Shown one piece after another: positions 31,809 through 42,362 of a DNA stretch of 48,618 nucleotides; position 1 is the first letter of the stretch; the number at the start of each line of letters is the position of its first letter. The translations under genes were made by a program, and so were the position numbers. The notes below the pieces were generated by a model. It made no database searches, was not told where the DNA came from, and saw only the letters and a list, made by a program, of their open reading frames with translations. The DNA lies in contig NW_003546346.1 in the NCBI RefSeq assembly GCF_000090795.2, positions 80,446-129,063 on the forward strand. The letters are read 5' to 3'. The DNA comes from Amphimedon queenslandica (taxonomy: Eukaryota; Porifera; Demospongiae; Haplosclerida; Niphatidae).

Positions 31809-34082
31809 GGAGAGACAATCAGACAAATGTTAAATTTATTTTGCATGCAGATTTTATGGAGCAGAAAACATATCTTCTACACAAAGTAGTTGTACATATA
31901 TATTCTCATGTGCCTAAATGTATTAGTTATAGCACACTGTAAAGAGTGCTGTATGGCACAAGGGATGGATTCAAGACAGCAATATAGCACGAGGCACACA
32001 CTCTTTACTGTAATATAATGAATTGGTGGAATTGTGGTATATACATCTATGCCTACATAAGTACATGTAACTTCATAATTGTCATAATAGTCTCTAATAT
32101 TAATAATACCAAGAGTAGATCCAATACTAATAGATACATGTACAATACATAATGGCCAAGAAATGAAATACATGCAGGTACAACATACATATATGTGCAT
32201 TGGCATTCAACATTACAGTAGGTCCTATAGAGTTATACTTATACAAGAGTTACAATGTATGTGCATGTAAATGCACATGTACATGCATAACTATGAGGTA
32301 TATGACATGAAAGTGTCACTAAAAGCAATTAAACCACACCAAATATGCAATTCCTCTTTATGTGTACACCTGTATAGTATTAGTATAGTATATATTGTGT
32401 GGGAGTCTTTGAGAGCTGTTTATACTGTACCAAAGGATAATGAAAGCATGTTTATACAGGGTTTCCCCATAGAATTTTGGCATGCAGCTTCTGGTCAGTA
32501 CATTGTTAGGTTGCTCAAAAATTGGGCCAAAGGGAATTTTGAAAAAAATCATAAGGAGAAAATTCTTCATTTTTAATAATGTTTTTTGATGCACATAGAT
32601 GTCTTTATGTTGTGTATTAGCTTTGAGCTGATTCTGATCAAATTTGAATTTTCTATAATTTATAAAGATACATAAAATCAGGCCAAGTAAAATTTCCCGC
32701 ATTTTGCAAAAGAGAAATCTTCATAGTTAAAATTTTATCTGATACACATATTAGTGTAAAGTTTGAGCTACCGGATCAAAATTGGATTTTTACAAATTTT
32801 AAAAGTTGCTCAAAACCAAAGGCTGTGTTTTTGACCAAATTTTGTTAAAAATATATGTAGCTATAGGAGAGAATTCTCCATTTTAAAACTTAATCTGATA
32901 TAAAGACATGTACATGTACCTTATGTTGTGGAAATTCTGCCAATCAAAATTGGTTTTTAATAAAATTAATTTTAAAAGTTGCTCAAAAACTGGGCCAACA
33001 ACCAAGGCTATAGTTTTTGGCCAAAGGCCAAATTTTGTCAAAAGTGGCTATGAGAAAATTCTCCATTTTTATAATTTTTTAATACATATACATGTACCTC
33101 AATGTCACCATAAAAAACAGGTTATAAATTTGCAATTTTAGAGATTTGCCCAGAAGCTAATACTATTAACAAGGCTCTTGCTATTAATATTAGTTAAATA
33201 ATTAACTAAATATATGAATAATTAATTGAGTGCTCTAGTAGCTGGAGAAAGCTAGATATGCCTATGACAATGGAACCAAAAACCAAAAGCTATAGCTGTT
33301 GGTCTTTGGCCAAATTTCATTAAAAATTGCTAGCAAGAATTTTCCATGTTTATAATGTTGGTATAAAAAGTGTGAGCTGGATTTTGTAATGAATTTAAAG
33401 TTGGTAAAATATTGGTTTAGGATTTTTAGGCTAAGAAATAATTCTCCAATTTTTAAAATTACTGAATACCTTTGCACTATACATTATTCAAATTTCAGAA
33501 TGTTGTTACAGAGTGTAACTCACCCTTTAAGACACTCCTTTGTTTCAACAGTTGTGTAAACTTCCAACAAACTCAATGCTTGTCAACAACAAAATGACTG
33601 CTGGGATACAGCAAGAAAATCTTCTCAATGCTACAATGGATGATTAGTAGGTCACACACAAATATCTCCAGAAGAATGACTAGTCAAAATCACAATCATG
33701 GGTTACTTGTCTAGTGTTCAGTAATAATGGCTATTTGCTATATTGTCAGTCATCATCACATTATAAAACCATTAACCTAGAGAAGAGACAAAAACAGAAA
33801 TAATCAAGGGCACATGGACAAGTACAAGCTAAAATAAGCTATATGAATAATGCATACAACATGCAGTGATACATTAATCTAAGCTTCTGTAAGCTGTTTA
33901 CTACAATACAATAAAAAATAAACAGCCGCATATCTCTGATTAATCTATCCAATATGTTTCTTATAAATCCATACCTACATTGTAACAGAAAAGGATTCAT
34001 TTCCCTAGCCTATACACAAAGGTGCTCCATATACTTAAGCACCACCTCCTTAAATTAAAGGAAGCTCAGGAAGTTCAGGCAC
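31809..34082. other. Intergenic; long minisatellite of ~150-bp units
   Basis: 32470-33440 holds repeated diverged units with TTTGAGCTGATTCTGATCAA, TTGCTCAAAAA and GGCCAAATTTTGTCAAAA, the family also seen at 3440-3835 and 8585-8830. At 33592 a 17-codon ORF follows AACAAAATGACTGC, a strong start context like that of 16420, but ends at once; probably a relic. No other exon seen. Confidence 0.55.
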
Positions 34083-34454
34083 ATGGAGAAACAAGAGCCA
34101 GTTCAAAGTGGTAAACTTATAGGAAAAGTTCAGAAAGAACCAAACAATCAACAAGCCAGTACTAGTATTGCTGCTCTTACAGGCACAACAAGACTTAAAG
34201 AAGCACAAGACATTCCTATGCCCCAATTTCCAGCTAGCATTGAAGGCAAAGAAACTAGCCTGATCTACCTCACAGTTCCTTTGCAGGAAAGTTACGCAAG
34301 CAATGATAAAAGCAAGTGGATTCTTCCAAAATATCATTATGCCTCAAATACAATAAGCAATGAGACAATGAATCAAGATATCAACTACCTGGCAGACAGC
34401 ACTCACAGCAGTCCAAAGTTAAACAAATTTATGCCACAAAGGTACAAAAATTAG
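34083..34454 (+). CDS. Small intronless protein with Y-W module, first gene of pair 2
   Basis: Not recognised. The product is 123 aa, hydrophilic, without a membrane helix: MEKQEPVQSGKLIGKVQ, a Gln/Ser/Ala stretch, IPMPQFPASIEG, then the module with Tyr62 (IYLTVPLQES) and Trp79 (SNDKSKWILPKYHY), and an Asn-rich end. Against TM-D the match covers YxxxP[IL], D-K-S-x-W and the Y-x-Y after it at identical spacing, so this looks like a soluble, intronless relative of the TM-D cytoplasmic tail. The next gene (35264) is the second proline-rich membrane protein, mirroring 16420/17439. Start chosen at the first ATG, which has no upstream in-frame alternative. Confidence 0.65.
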   Translation: MEKQEPVQSGKLIGKVQKEPNNQQASTSIAALTGTTRLKEAQDIPMPQFPASIEGKETSLIYLTVPLQESYASNDKSKWILPKYHYASNTISNETMNQDINYLADSTHSSPKLNKFMPQRYKN

Positions 34455-35263
34455 AAGACATTACACCTAACATTGTAATCCATTAGACTATTAAACAATA
34501 TTCAATTTGTGTTTGTAATCATCTACCAATTATTGTATGTATATACACAATTTACATCATTTCTGTACCAGCTTCCAAAACTGATTTTAATAATTTCTTC
34601 AAAAATACAATAGGCATTAATTGGCAATTTTGTAAGCATGTGTCCAATAAATGTGAAGCTCTCCTCGAATCACCGATTGCAGGATTAATTCTTCAATTAG
34701 AAGCACTCAGTAATACAGGCGTATGGATATGTCCTTAACAGGTATAGAATGTCAGCTTGCAGCATCATACATTGAATATCAAATTTCAAAGCAAATAAAA
34801 AACAAAGGAAATCAGCTGATTGCATTTTATAAACTGTAAACGTATACCGGTACATAGCTGAAACAAAAGATTAGCTATAATCACATAAATTTACATATTA
34901 ATATAACAAATTATAGTTACTAAACCATAGGAATGCAACACTAATTTATGCACAACGCACAATGATCCTTCCTAAACTCCTCCCATTCTTTTATTTCTTT
35001 TTTGCTTGCTCATGGTGACAGTCCTCACTCAGGTAAAGAGACTAAAACTGAAAGCCTGAAAAAGTTAGATCATATACCCATTGGAGTACATCATTGCCAC
35101 ATGTTGCCTCAAGCCTTCAACTGCCCTTTAAACTCATTCTTGTGTTTCTTTTTATTAATACTGTACATACGTGTATCACACATCAGACACACCCCAAACA
35201 CAATCATAAAAGGTATTTCCCCTCTCTTTCTCTCTCTCTCTCTCTCTCTCCATAGAAACTGGT
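34455..35263. other. Intergenic within gene pair 2
   Basis: AT-rich. CACTCAG followed by GTAAAG at 35033 is a possible donor of an untranslated exon, and CTCTCTCTCTCCATAG at 35255 a strong acceptor 8 bp before the next ATG. A (TC) run occupies about 35222-35250. Confidence 0.45.
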
Positions 35264-37030
35264 ATGGAAGCTCTACTGGCAGTGCTAATAGTCGTGGCTA
35301 TAATGGTCCTCCTAATAATAGCTATTGGACTCATTGTTTTGATATACATCGTTGTGGATATGTATAAGCGTTCTAAAAATACCTCGACAACTGATTATAT
35401 TCTTAGAAACCAAGTGCCAGCTGACTCTATTAAGCAACTGACCAAAACTGTCATTGATAATGTCAACACAACCTTAAAGTGTGGAATAGAGTCTCAGAAA
35501 GGTACTCCATTACTTCCCTCCTGTTATCAGACACAACCTAAACTGGCTCATTATGAGTATGACAATGACGACAGTGGAACCGATGACGGATTGTTTGATG
35601 ATGAAGGATCAAATAGTACTCTAACCACTACTGTGTCTAATTTTGATGAAGTGGTGTCTAATAATATTAAGCCAACAGATAAAAATACCTCCCTTCAAAA
35701 CGATAATGATCTCGATATAATGAAAGCTGATAAAACTTTGGACCAGTCTTTAAAAGGAATCTCGTCTCGCAAAAATGAGATAACTCATGAAAATGATACT
35801 CAAGTATTAAAACCTAGTACCAGAAAGAAGAAAGATCACAGAAGCAGAGCCATACCTCCATCAGTTGCTCCATACCCTTCGTCTTCCTTATTCCCGCCTC
35901 CTTCAACCAGTAGTGATGAGGAGGGAGATGAGCCTGATGGAAAATTTAAAGCAAAAAAGAGAAAAAAGACGAAATCTGAGCCAAAGTTTCTTCCAAGTGC
36001 CCCACATATTAAGATTCCACCAGTTGATGATGTACCCTACACGTATCAGTCACTACCAAATAAACTCCATCCACAGTACACTCTCCACAGTAAAGGTAAT
36101 CCTAAGGGATTGGTTTCAGACAAGCCTAAAGTTAAACTGGCTAGTAGACACACTGGCATCACTCCTCCTTCTCTTCCGCAGTCACTCAATGAGACACGGC
36201 CAATCCTGCAAATACCTCCTCAGTGTAGCTTTCCACCAATGATAGTTATTTCAGCTCAACAAGACTCATCCAGTGGTACAGGGCCTTCAGCTCAACAAGA
36301 CTCATCCAGTGGTACAGGGCCTTCAGCTCAACAAGATTCATCCAGTGGTACAGGGCCTTCAGCTCAACAAGACTCATCCAGTGGTACAGGGCCTTCAGCT
36401 CAACAAGACTCGTCCAGTGGTACAGGGCCTTCTTCCCCATTTACAGCTCAGTGTACTGACCCAACCGCTACTAATAATTGTACTCAAGTTATGTTGCCCC
36501 CTCCTCTACATGCCATGCCCCTGTCTGGAAATGAAACATACATGTACATGTACATATATCAATCTCTCCTTCATCGTGCCTGTCCCCTTCCATCTCTTGC
36601 ACTAGCAGAGTCGGTTGTGAGACGAAATGAAGCTGCCAGTATTGATAATGATAATAATGAGCAAAGGGAGTTGGATCTGGTCAAGTTTGTACCAAACGGG
36701 ATTACACGAGAAACAATTAAAGACGAGAGTAGCAGTGATCTTCCATCCAATTTCCCATTACCAGAGTTATTGCAGTCATGTGTTCCTGTTCAATCTACAT
36801 GTAGCAGCGTGTGTCAATCCACTGACAGTACAGCATGGGAAGCACAACAGCCGATAGCTACATCTAATCTGGAACCTCAACCTCCAACAGCTGAATTCAT
36901 CATTGCTCCACTAACACTTGGTGTCCTTGGAGAACTGGAGGATGAAGAGGAGCTGGTGGTACCCCCACAGCATGATCCTGTTCAAGAGCCTCCAGCCACT
37001 GCTGCTTCTGACTCTGGTGATGACTGCTAA
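35264..37030 (+). CDS. Membrane-anchored proline-rich disordered protein, paralogue 2
   Basis: 588 aa in one open exon; paralogue of 17439-18878. Residues 5-31 form a long hydrophobic anchor (LLAVLIVVAIMVLLIIAIGL...), then YKRSK. Shared with paralogue 1: KCGIES, an acidic DDSGTDDG block, a basic KAKKRKKTKSEP patch, YQSLPNKLHPQ, and the C-terminal LPELL, VPVQST, AWEAQQP and PPTAEFIIAPL. Not shared: five copies of a 12-residue repeat SAQQDSSSGTGP (36251-36430). The stretch ETYMYMYIYQSL is encoded by the ACATGTAC repeat, so the genome-wide palindrome has entered the reading frame. The region between anchor and C-terminal block is probably disordered and cytoplasmic. Minus-strand frames across the repeat are shadows. 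Confidence 0.8.
   Translation: MEALLAVLIVVAIMVLLIIAIGLIVLIYIVVDMYKRSKNTSTTDYILRNQVPADSIKQLTKTVIDNVNTTLKCGIESQKGTPLLPSCYQTQPKLAHYEYDNDDSGTDDGLFDDEGSNSTLTTTVSNFDEVVSNNIKPTDKNTSLQNDNDLDIMKADKTLDQSLKGISSRKNEITHENDTQVLKPSTRKKKDHRSRAIPPSVAPYPSSSLFPPPSTSSDEEGDEPDGKFKAKKRKKTKSEPKFLPSAPHIKIPPVDDVPYTYQSLPNKLHPQYTLHSKGNPKGLVSDKPKVKLASRHTGITPPSLPQSLNETRPILQIPPQCSFPPMIVISAQQDSSSGTGPSAQQDSSSGTGPSAQQDSSSGTGPSAQQDSSSGTGPSAQQDSSSGTGPSSPFTAQCTDPTATNNCTQVMLPPPLHAMPLSGNETYMYMYIYQSLLHRACPLPSLALAESVVRRNEAASIDNDNNEQRELDLVKFVPNGITRETIKDESSSDLPSNFPLPELLQSCVPVQSTCSSVCQSTDSTAWEAQQPIATSNLEPQPPTAEFIIAPLTLGVLGELEDEEELVVPPQHDPVQEPPATAASDSGDDC
36251..36430. repeat. Five 36-bp tandem repeats inside the coding region
   Basis: Units at 36251, 36287, 36323, 36359 and 36395 differ only at one or two silent positions (GACTCATCC, GATTCATCC, GACTCGTCC). 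Each encodes SAQQDSSSGTGP. Near-identity means recent expansion; the number is likely variable between individuals. Confidence 0.95.
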
Positions 37031-37764
37031 TTAATTGTGTGACATTATAAGAGTTAGTTACCAGTACCCACAAATTAACTTAAAGTTTAGCTAGTTTAGG
37101 CCATTGTTTAATTATTTAAGCTTGCTGGTGTGTGTTTACATGTACATTAGTTATTTTCTACGTTTTTTTTGTCACCTCTCCCTAAATGTCATTATCTATA
37201 AAGTGTGATTTCTGTCCCTTAATTTAATATTAGCGATTAAAAATTACTTTATAATAGCTCAATGTAGCAATATGGTAAGCCAAAATAATACAAGATACTG
37301 AGGAGAGGTTAAAACAAATGTTATGTAAATTCATGATGCCATATTAATTAAGTTACTAGTTGCCACAGTCATACTAATCATAAGCTCCAATACATGCATG
37401 CACAAACAAGATAACTTTAAAACTCACCTTTATACATGTAGTTTATGACATCAAATACTTAGTCCATTAAATTAATACATTATCTTACTACCTTGTCTGC
37501 TCTCTCTTGTATGACTCTAAAAAAATTAAAACATCTATGAATTCATTATAATAGTGTACAGAAAGTACATGTATGTGTACATGTACATGCATGATAATAT
37601 AAAAACATGCTGAAACACAAACAGTTGCTCTAGATGTTAAAGTGCTCCTCCTATTAATTAGAAGGGAGGGCTCTGTGGCTAAGTATAATAGAAAATCAAT
37701 ACAAGAAGCAATAGTAAAACAATGTAATTCATTTATGACATGCATTGAATCCATTTATTCTAAA
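37031..37764. other. Intergenic
   Basis: AT-rich; ACATGTAC palindromes at 37138 and 37565-37585. No exon or element recognised. Confidence 0.5.
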
Positions 37765-38202
37765 ATGGCCACTCCCTTGCTAAACAATGGAGACAGAGAA
37801 AAACAAACAAGTGAGAGAAGTGATCAAATAGAGCTACCCCCATCTATTGACATGACACTAAGCAGCAATAAACCCACGGAGGAAACTAATGGACAAAAGG
37901 ACAATACTGCACGCCATATACAAGTAGGTTTGATTAATCCAGGTCCTGAAATTGGTTCATGGGAACATTATAAAAGGAATCCATTGGATTACTTTAATAA
38001 ATCCTTTCATCATGTTTTGAAAAAAGAAGCTAATGCTCCACCAGGAATAAATTGCTATCATAGCTATGAGACTACTCAAGAAAATGCTACAACACAGCCA
38101 AAACTACCACTACAGCTAGATTCAAAAAACTCTAGCCATAAAACATATGTATACCGTTCTTTTCTCACAACTTATAAAAAAAAGAACTATTTCAAGTTCT
38201 AA
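37765..38202 (+). CDS. Small intronless hydrophilic protein
   Basis: Not recognised. 145 aa from TAAAATGGCCACT; an in-frame ATG at 37735 has a poorer context and the frame is open to 37642. Begins MATPLLNNGDREKQTSERSD, with no membrane helix. Middle: VGLINPGPEIGSWEHYKRNP and YFNKSFHHVLKKE; end: KTYVYRSFLTTYKKKNYFKF, strongly basic and aromatic. Size, single exon, start context and composition resemble 16420, 34083 and 38535, but I cannot align it convincingly to them. GSW may correspond to KSxW of 34083; not proven. Confidence 0.55.
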   Translation: MATPLLNNGDREKQTSERSDQIELPPSIDMTLSSNKPTEETNGQKDNTARHIQVGLINPGPEIGSWEHYKRNPLDYFNKSFHHVLKKEANAPPGINCYHSYETTQENATTQPKLPLQLDSKNSSHKTYVYRSFLTTYKKKNYFKF

Positions 38203-38534
38203 ACTTATTCACGTGTATACTAAAATAAAAAATAAAGATCAAATATGTACATGTAGGCCCGATATTGTTGATTTGACACAGGAATAATATTTAGTTCTAT
38301 TCTAAAAGCTTACTAAAGATTGGTATAGGAGCCTGATTGGTTTTCTGTATGCATATAAAATGCTGTGTTTTTTTTAATTATAATAATTATGCTGTTAATT
38401 TATGTAATTAATTATCTACATTATATATTTGACACAATGACAACAGATTTACAATTAACTCACTATATACTAGCACCCACACATGCATATAATAATGAAA
38501 GTTACACCCTAGACAACGCCCATTCCACACAAAA
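38203..38534. other. Short AT-rich spacer
   Basis: No element seen. CAACGCCCATTCC lies just before the next ATG and may be a promoter box. Confidence 0.4.
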
Positions 38535-38981
38535 ATGGCTGTGAATAAGCTTGTAAAAGAAAAACAGTCTCAAAAACTTGTTACAATACTAACTGACACT
38601 CATGAGGAAACCGCTGGTGCAGGAATTGCTGATAGCACCAAAAGAGATGAACCTTGTACTGAAACCAAACCAGAAGCGGCCATTGGTATTGGAGACCACG
38701 ATCCAATAACTTATTACCACCAAAAAGATACTCTTCCTTGTGAAACACTAGATGCGTGTACCCCACAAGAGGTGTCTGCTTCAAGGGAAACCAGCCAAGA
38801 AAGAAACGAAAACAAAGAAGCCAGTCCAGGATATTTAATAGACTCAAACGAGACTGCCGATGTTAATTTGCTAGCCAATATGGAGATCGAGATTGGATGT
38901 TCAATGCTATTCCAAGAAGCAAGGACAGTGCACTCTCCAAAAGAACCAGACTGTGAATATTATGGATATACCTGCTCATAG
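38535..38981 (+). CDS. Small intronless acidic protein
   Basis: Not recognised. 148 aa from ACAAAAATGGCTGTG. Hydrophilic: MAVNKLVKEKQSQKLVTILT, then Glu/Thr-rich TKRDEPCTETKPEAA, YYHQKDTLPCETLDACTP, KEASPGYLIDSNETADVN, and an end with MEIEIGCSMLFQEA and CEYYGYTCS. It has six Cys, no Trp, no signal peptide and no membrane helix. It is 0.3 kb after the 37765 gene on the same strand, as a possible tandem pair. Confidence 0.55.
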   Translation: MAVNKLVKEKQSQKLVTILTDTHEETAGAGIADSTKRDEPCTETKPEAAIGIGDHDPITYYHQKDTLPCETLDACTPQEVSASRETSQERNENKEASPGYLIDSNETADVNLLANMEIEIGCSMLFQEARTVHSPKEPDCEYYGYTCS

Positions 38982-40601
38982 TCAAGACAACTAGATGTAC
39001 ATGTATATACTAAAAGGACCAAGGTTGACATAAGGTCACCTTTCCTTCCCTCCTTACTCCCTCCTTATACCAGCATTTCTCAAGCAGAATGAAGATAAAC
39101 CAAATGTACTTAACAAGCACTCATACTGTATTTGCACACACAAACACATGCATAACAGTGTACATGTAAATATATTAAGCTGAAGTATGATGTAGATGAT
39201 AATAATTAATTAAAGTTATCAATTAATTAAAGTTATCAATTAATTAAATTTATCAATTGATCACATGATCAACACAGTCACATGGTCAACATGTGCTGGA
39301 TTACATCATGCTTTAAAAAGTCAGGCCATTGTAACAGAAGCAAAAAATCTGATTGCACGTGTGTCATGTCATGAATATTGACTCACCTCAAATAGAAGTT
39401 ATTTTTTCATGAATACAAGGCAATAACTAACATAGTGCTTCTGTTATACTAAATAAAAAAACAACAATAAAAAGGTCAGAAAACTAGCAACATAAAAATA
39501 TAAAATGCATACACATGTACATTGTTAGGTTGTCATACTAATACAAGATTGCATAAAACCTACAGGGCATTACTAATGCAGTGTTTCATCAAATAAAAGT
39601 TTCAAGTATATATATCTACATATATAGGCCTTGAATAAATTTCTTCCCACATGAAGATGCTCTGCAGCAAGGTTAAGTCCAACATTAAACTCAGTATTTA
39701 CCCCAAGTACAAACTTGTATAGTCTTGTAGTCTAAACTTCCTGTGGAAACTGCTATTAATTGCAACTAGCTGATATGAGAGAAACACAACAGTTTGCTCA
39801 GTGAGTGATGCACTGCTAGTACTCTTGGCAATAACTCTCTGAAGGTCAATTTTCTCCATAGAATATGCTTAAAAGCATCATTTAATAATGAGCAAAATTC
39901 TTCTAACATCTTCTATAAGATATTGTATACACTGTCAAAAGACAAGTAAAGAAACTCAAGAAAAATGCTGACAAGTGACAGGATATGACACAATATTATA
40001 ATAATAGCTGAGAAAATTTACTGCAGTGTGTATTTTCATGAGTTTGTGCTTTGGATAAATTAATCAGACACATAAAAACATAAATTTATACAGCTGATAG
40101 CATAATTGCTTTTATCAATTTGATGAAAACCATACATTATTCATTGAAAAGCACTAACATGCACTGCATACATGTACACTTCAGTATGGAGTTCTTTTTG
40201 ACTGAAATCGACACTACATGCAAGCAACAAACCAAGCATGTTTAACACGGCACCTTAATAAGAGGCCATGCAGCTTAGGACAATTGAACTAAATGTTACA
40301 ATATTGTGTAGCATATGATCAGTTTAGACTGTTTAGCAAATTAGCAACAAATTCAACACATGACAAATTAACAAAAAATGAAATATATAAATTCATAACA
40401 GCAATTACATGTACATCAAAATGTAGCAAACCATCTGATAAAATATCGTTGGCAGTTAGACATGCACAACTAAAAAAAATAAACCAGGTTTATTAGATCT
40501 ACATCTACATTACATCATTTTTTCTGATTTAGCATTAGTTAGCAAGTGTGCAAGTATGAATCTCATTTACATGTATCTCTCTGGATTTCTGTATAAAATT
40601 G
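38982..40601. other. Intergenic
   Basis: A short TTAATTAAAGTTATCAA tandem repeat (39205-39260). A 67-codon ORF at 40293-40496 (starts MLQYCVAYDQFRLFSKL, ends at a possible donor CAGGTTTAT) has plausible composition but no further support. Otherwise nothing. Confidence 0.4.
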
Positions 40602-41140
40602 CTATAGAACTTTCCCGCAATGAATATTCATGAGAATTTATGAGTCATCAACGCATCATTATGATGAAAACCATCCCTACTAGTGGGACAGAAAAGTGAA
40701 TCTTGCACCTAAATTGACTGGTTTTTCAGCTGCTCTTAGTATTTTTCCATATTTTAATGGTTAATAACTGTTGTATTGTTAGATACTATAATTCTGATGA
40801 AAAAACCAGCAGTTAAGACTCTTAAGCTCTACTTTCAAAGGGAGGCTAGTCCTGAAAAGGTGGATCAAGGCTGCAAATCCTGTCAAATGGAATCTAGGCC
40901 TAAGCACACATCCTAAAGGTTCAGATATTTGAGCTTCTCAGGTTAAATCTCAGCATATCAAGCCTTTGCAGTAAGATTAAGAGCCTCAGATAGTCTTTGC
41001 AGTCCCACAAGTAGGCGTGATTTTCGTCATCGTGATGCTTTGATGACTCATAATCGCTCTTTATTTAGAATAAATTCTAGTAAATTCTCGTAAATCCACT
41101 TAAATTCTCATGAATAATTCATTGCGGGAAAGGTCTATAG
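40602..41140. mobile_element. MITE with CTATAGAAC / CCCGCAATGAAT ends
   Basis: TTTCCCGCAATGAATATTCA and its inverted partner TGAATAATTCATTGCGGGAAA. The inverted arms continue through CATGAGAATTTA and TGAGTCATCAACGCATCA / TGATGCTTTGATGACTCA. 539 bp, no coding capacity. Confidence 0.85.
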
Positions 41141-42045
41141 CGAGTTTCGTTATACACATAAATGAAATGACTATGTGGGTAACATTTACAGAGTGCTGGA
41201 AGGATTTATACAATACTGTTTACAATTTAAATTTAAAATGATTCAAAGGCCTGCACTGGCTGTCGACCTCAAGTTCAATGTCTAAAATGACAGTTTTTGG
41301 GGGTGTGTGAGCGTATGAGTTTGGAATGGAATGGGAGATGGACAGTGACATTGCCAAATGCATCTTGTGACATAAGGTGTATTGTGAGTTGGCCACGCCT
41401 ATGAGGACTGGGGGGTGGCTGCATGCTTTAGTCATGGTGCATCCAATAATAATTATTGTTGTCTGTTGATCAAATATGGAAAAAGAATTTCAGCCAAAGC
41501 TTATGAATATCTTTTGCACACAATAGCCTACAATTTTGACTTTGTAAGTATCTCCAACCAGTATGCATTATCTATGCTGTAATATTTTAGCAAATATAAG
41601 CCCTTTTCTTGCCATCATAATTGATACTTAGGCTAAGTAAAAGTAAAAAATCAAGTAACATATAGGCCAAATGAATTTGTAGAAGTAGGAAGTTGATCAC
41701 GTTGATGGATAGGTTAGGCTTGCATACGATGAGGCAACATGTAAAAATGTGCTCACACTGTATTTATCAATGGCTTTGAAACACCCAAGGTTTTATACAT
41801 TGTTATATGAAGGAATGTTTGAGCTGATTCCAATCAATGAGTGATTAGAACACAATCCCAATAGTCATGACCATCAGCCCAGGCTATTAGCAACAATTAA
41901 CTCAAGCTAGTTCCAAATCATGTCACATACTATGTCACTAACTGGCAATCACAAAATGCACAGTAGTAGGGCTAGGCTGAAGTATTGCATTTGCCTATAG
42001 CTACTTTAAAATATTTCTGACCAGCTATTTATTATGTGCAAAGTA
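41141..42045. other. Intergenic
   Basis: No element or exon recognised; a minus-strand frame at 41220-41435 lacks support. Confidence 0.4.
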
Positions 42046-42354
42046 CAGGGGCGTAGCTGAGGTAGGGCCTGAGGGGGCCTGGGCCCTACCATCAAAGTGG
42101 CCTTATAATTATATTCATTGAAATTATAACCCAAAAGATTATATTCATTGTTCTTACAATAACAAAAGGGGATGGCTGATAACCACAGCTCTTTTTATAG
42201 CTATATACAATGATAATTTCACTCTGATTTCGCTCAGTTTGCAGGAAAATGCCTCCATTTTGCTACGTAAAAGGGGTGTGGCCAAGATCGCGGCGAGCGG
42301 CGCGCCATTTTATTTCCTTGCCCTACCATCACCCAAGGTCCAGCTACGCCCCTG
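42046..42354. mobile_element. hAT-type MITE with perfect 8-bp target duplication
   Basis: Ends CAGGGGCGTAGCTG and CAGCTACGCCCCTG are perfect over 14 bp; GCAAAGTA is duplicated on both sides (42038-42045, 42355-42362). CAGGGGCG ends and 8-bp duplications are hallmarks of hAT elements. 309 bp, non-coding. Confidence 0.92.
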
Positions 42355-42362
42355 GCAAAGTA

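Noticed and set aside
36246-36440. Minus-strand repetitive frame
   Set aside because: Reverse reading of the five 36-bp units; any open repeat gives this.
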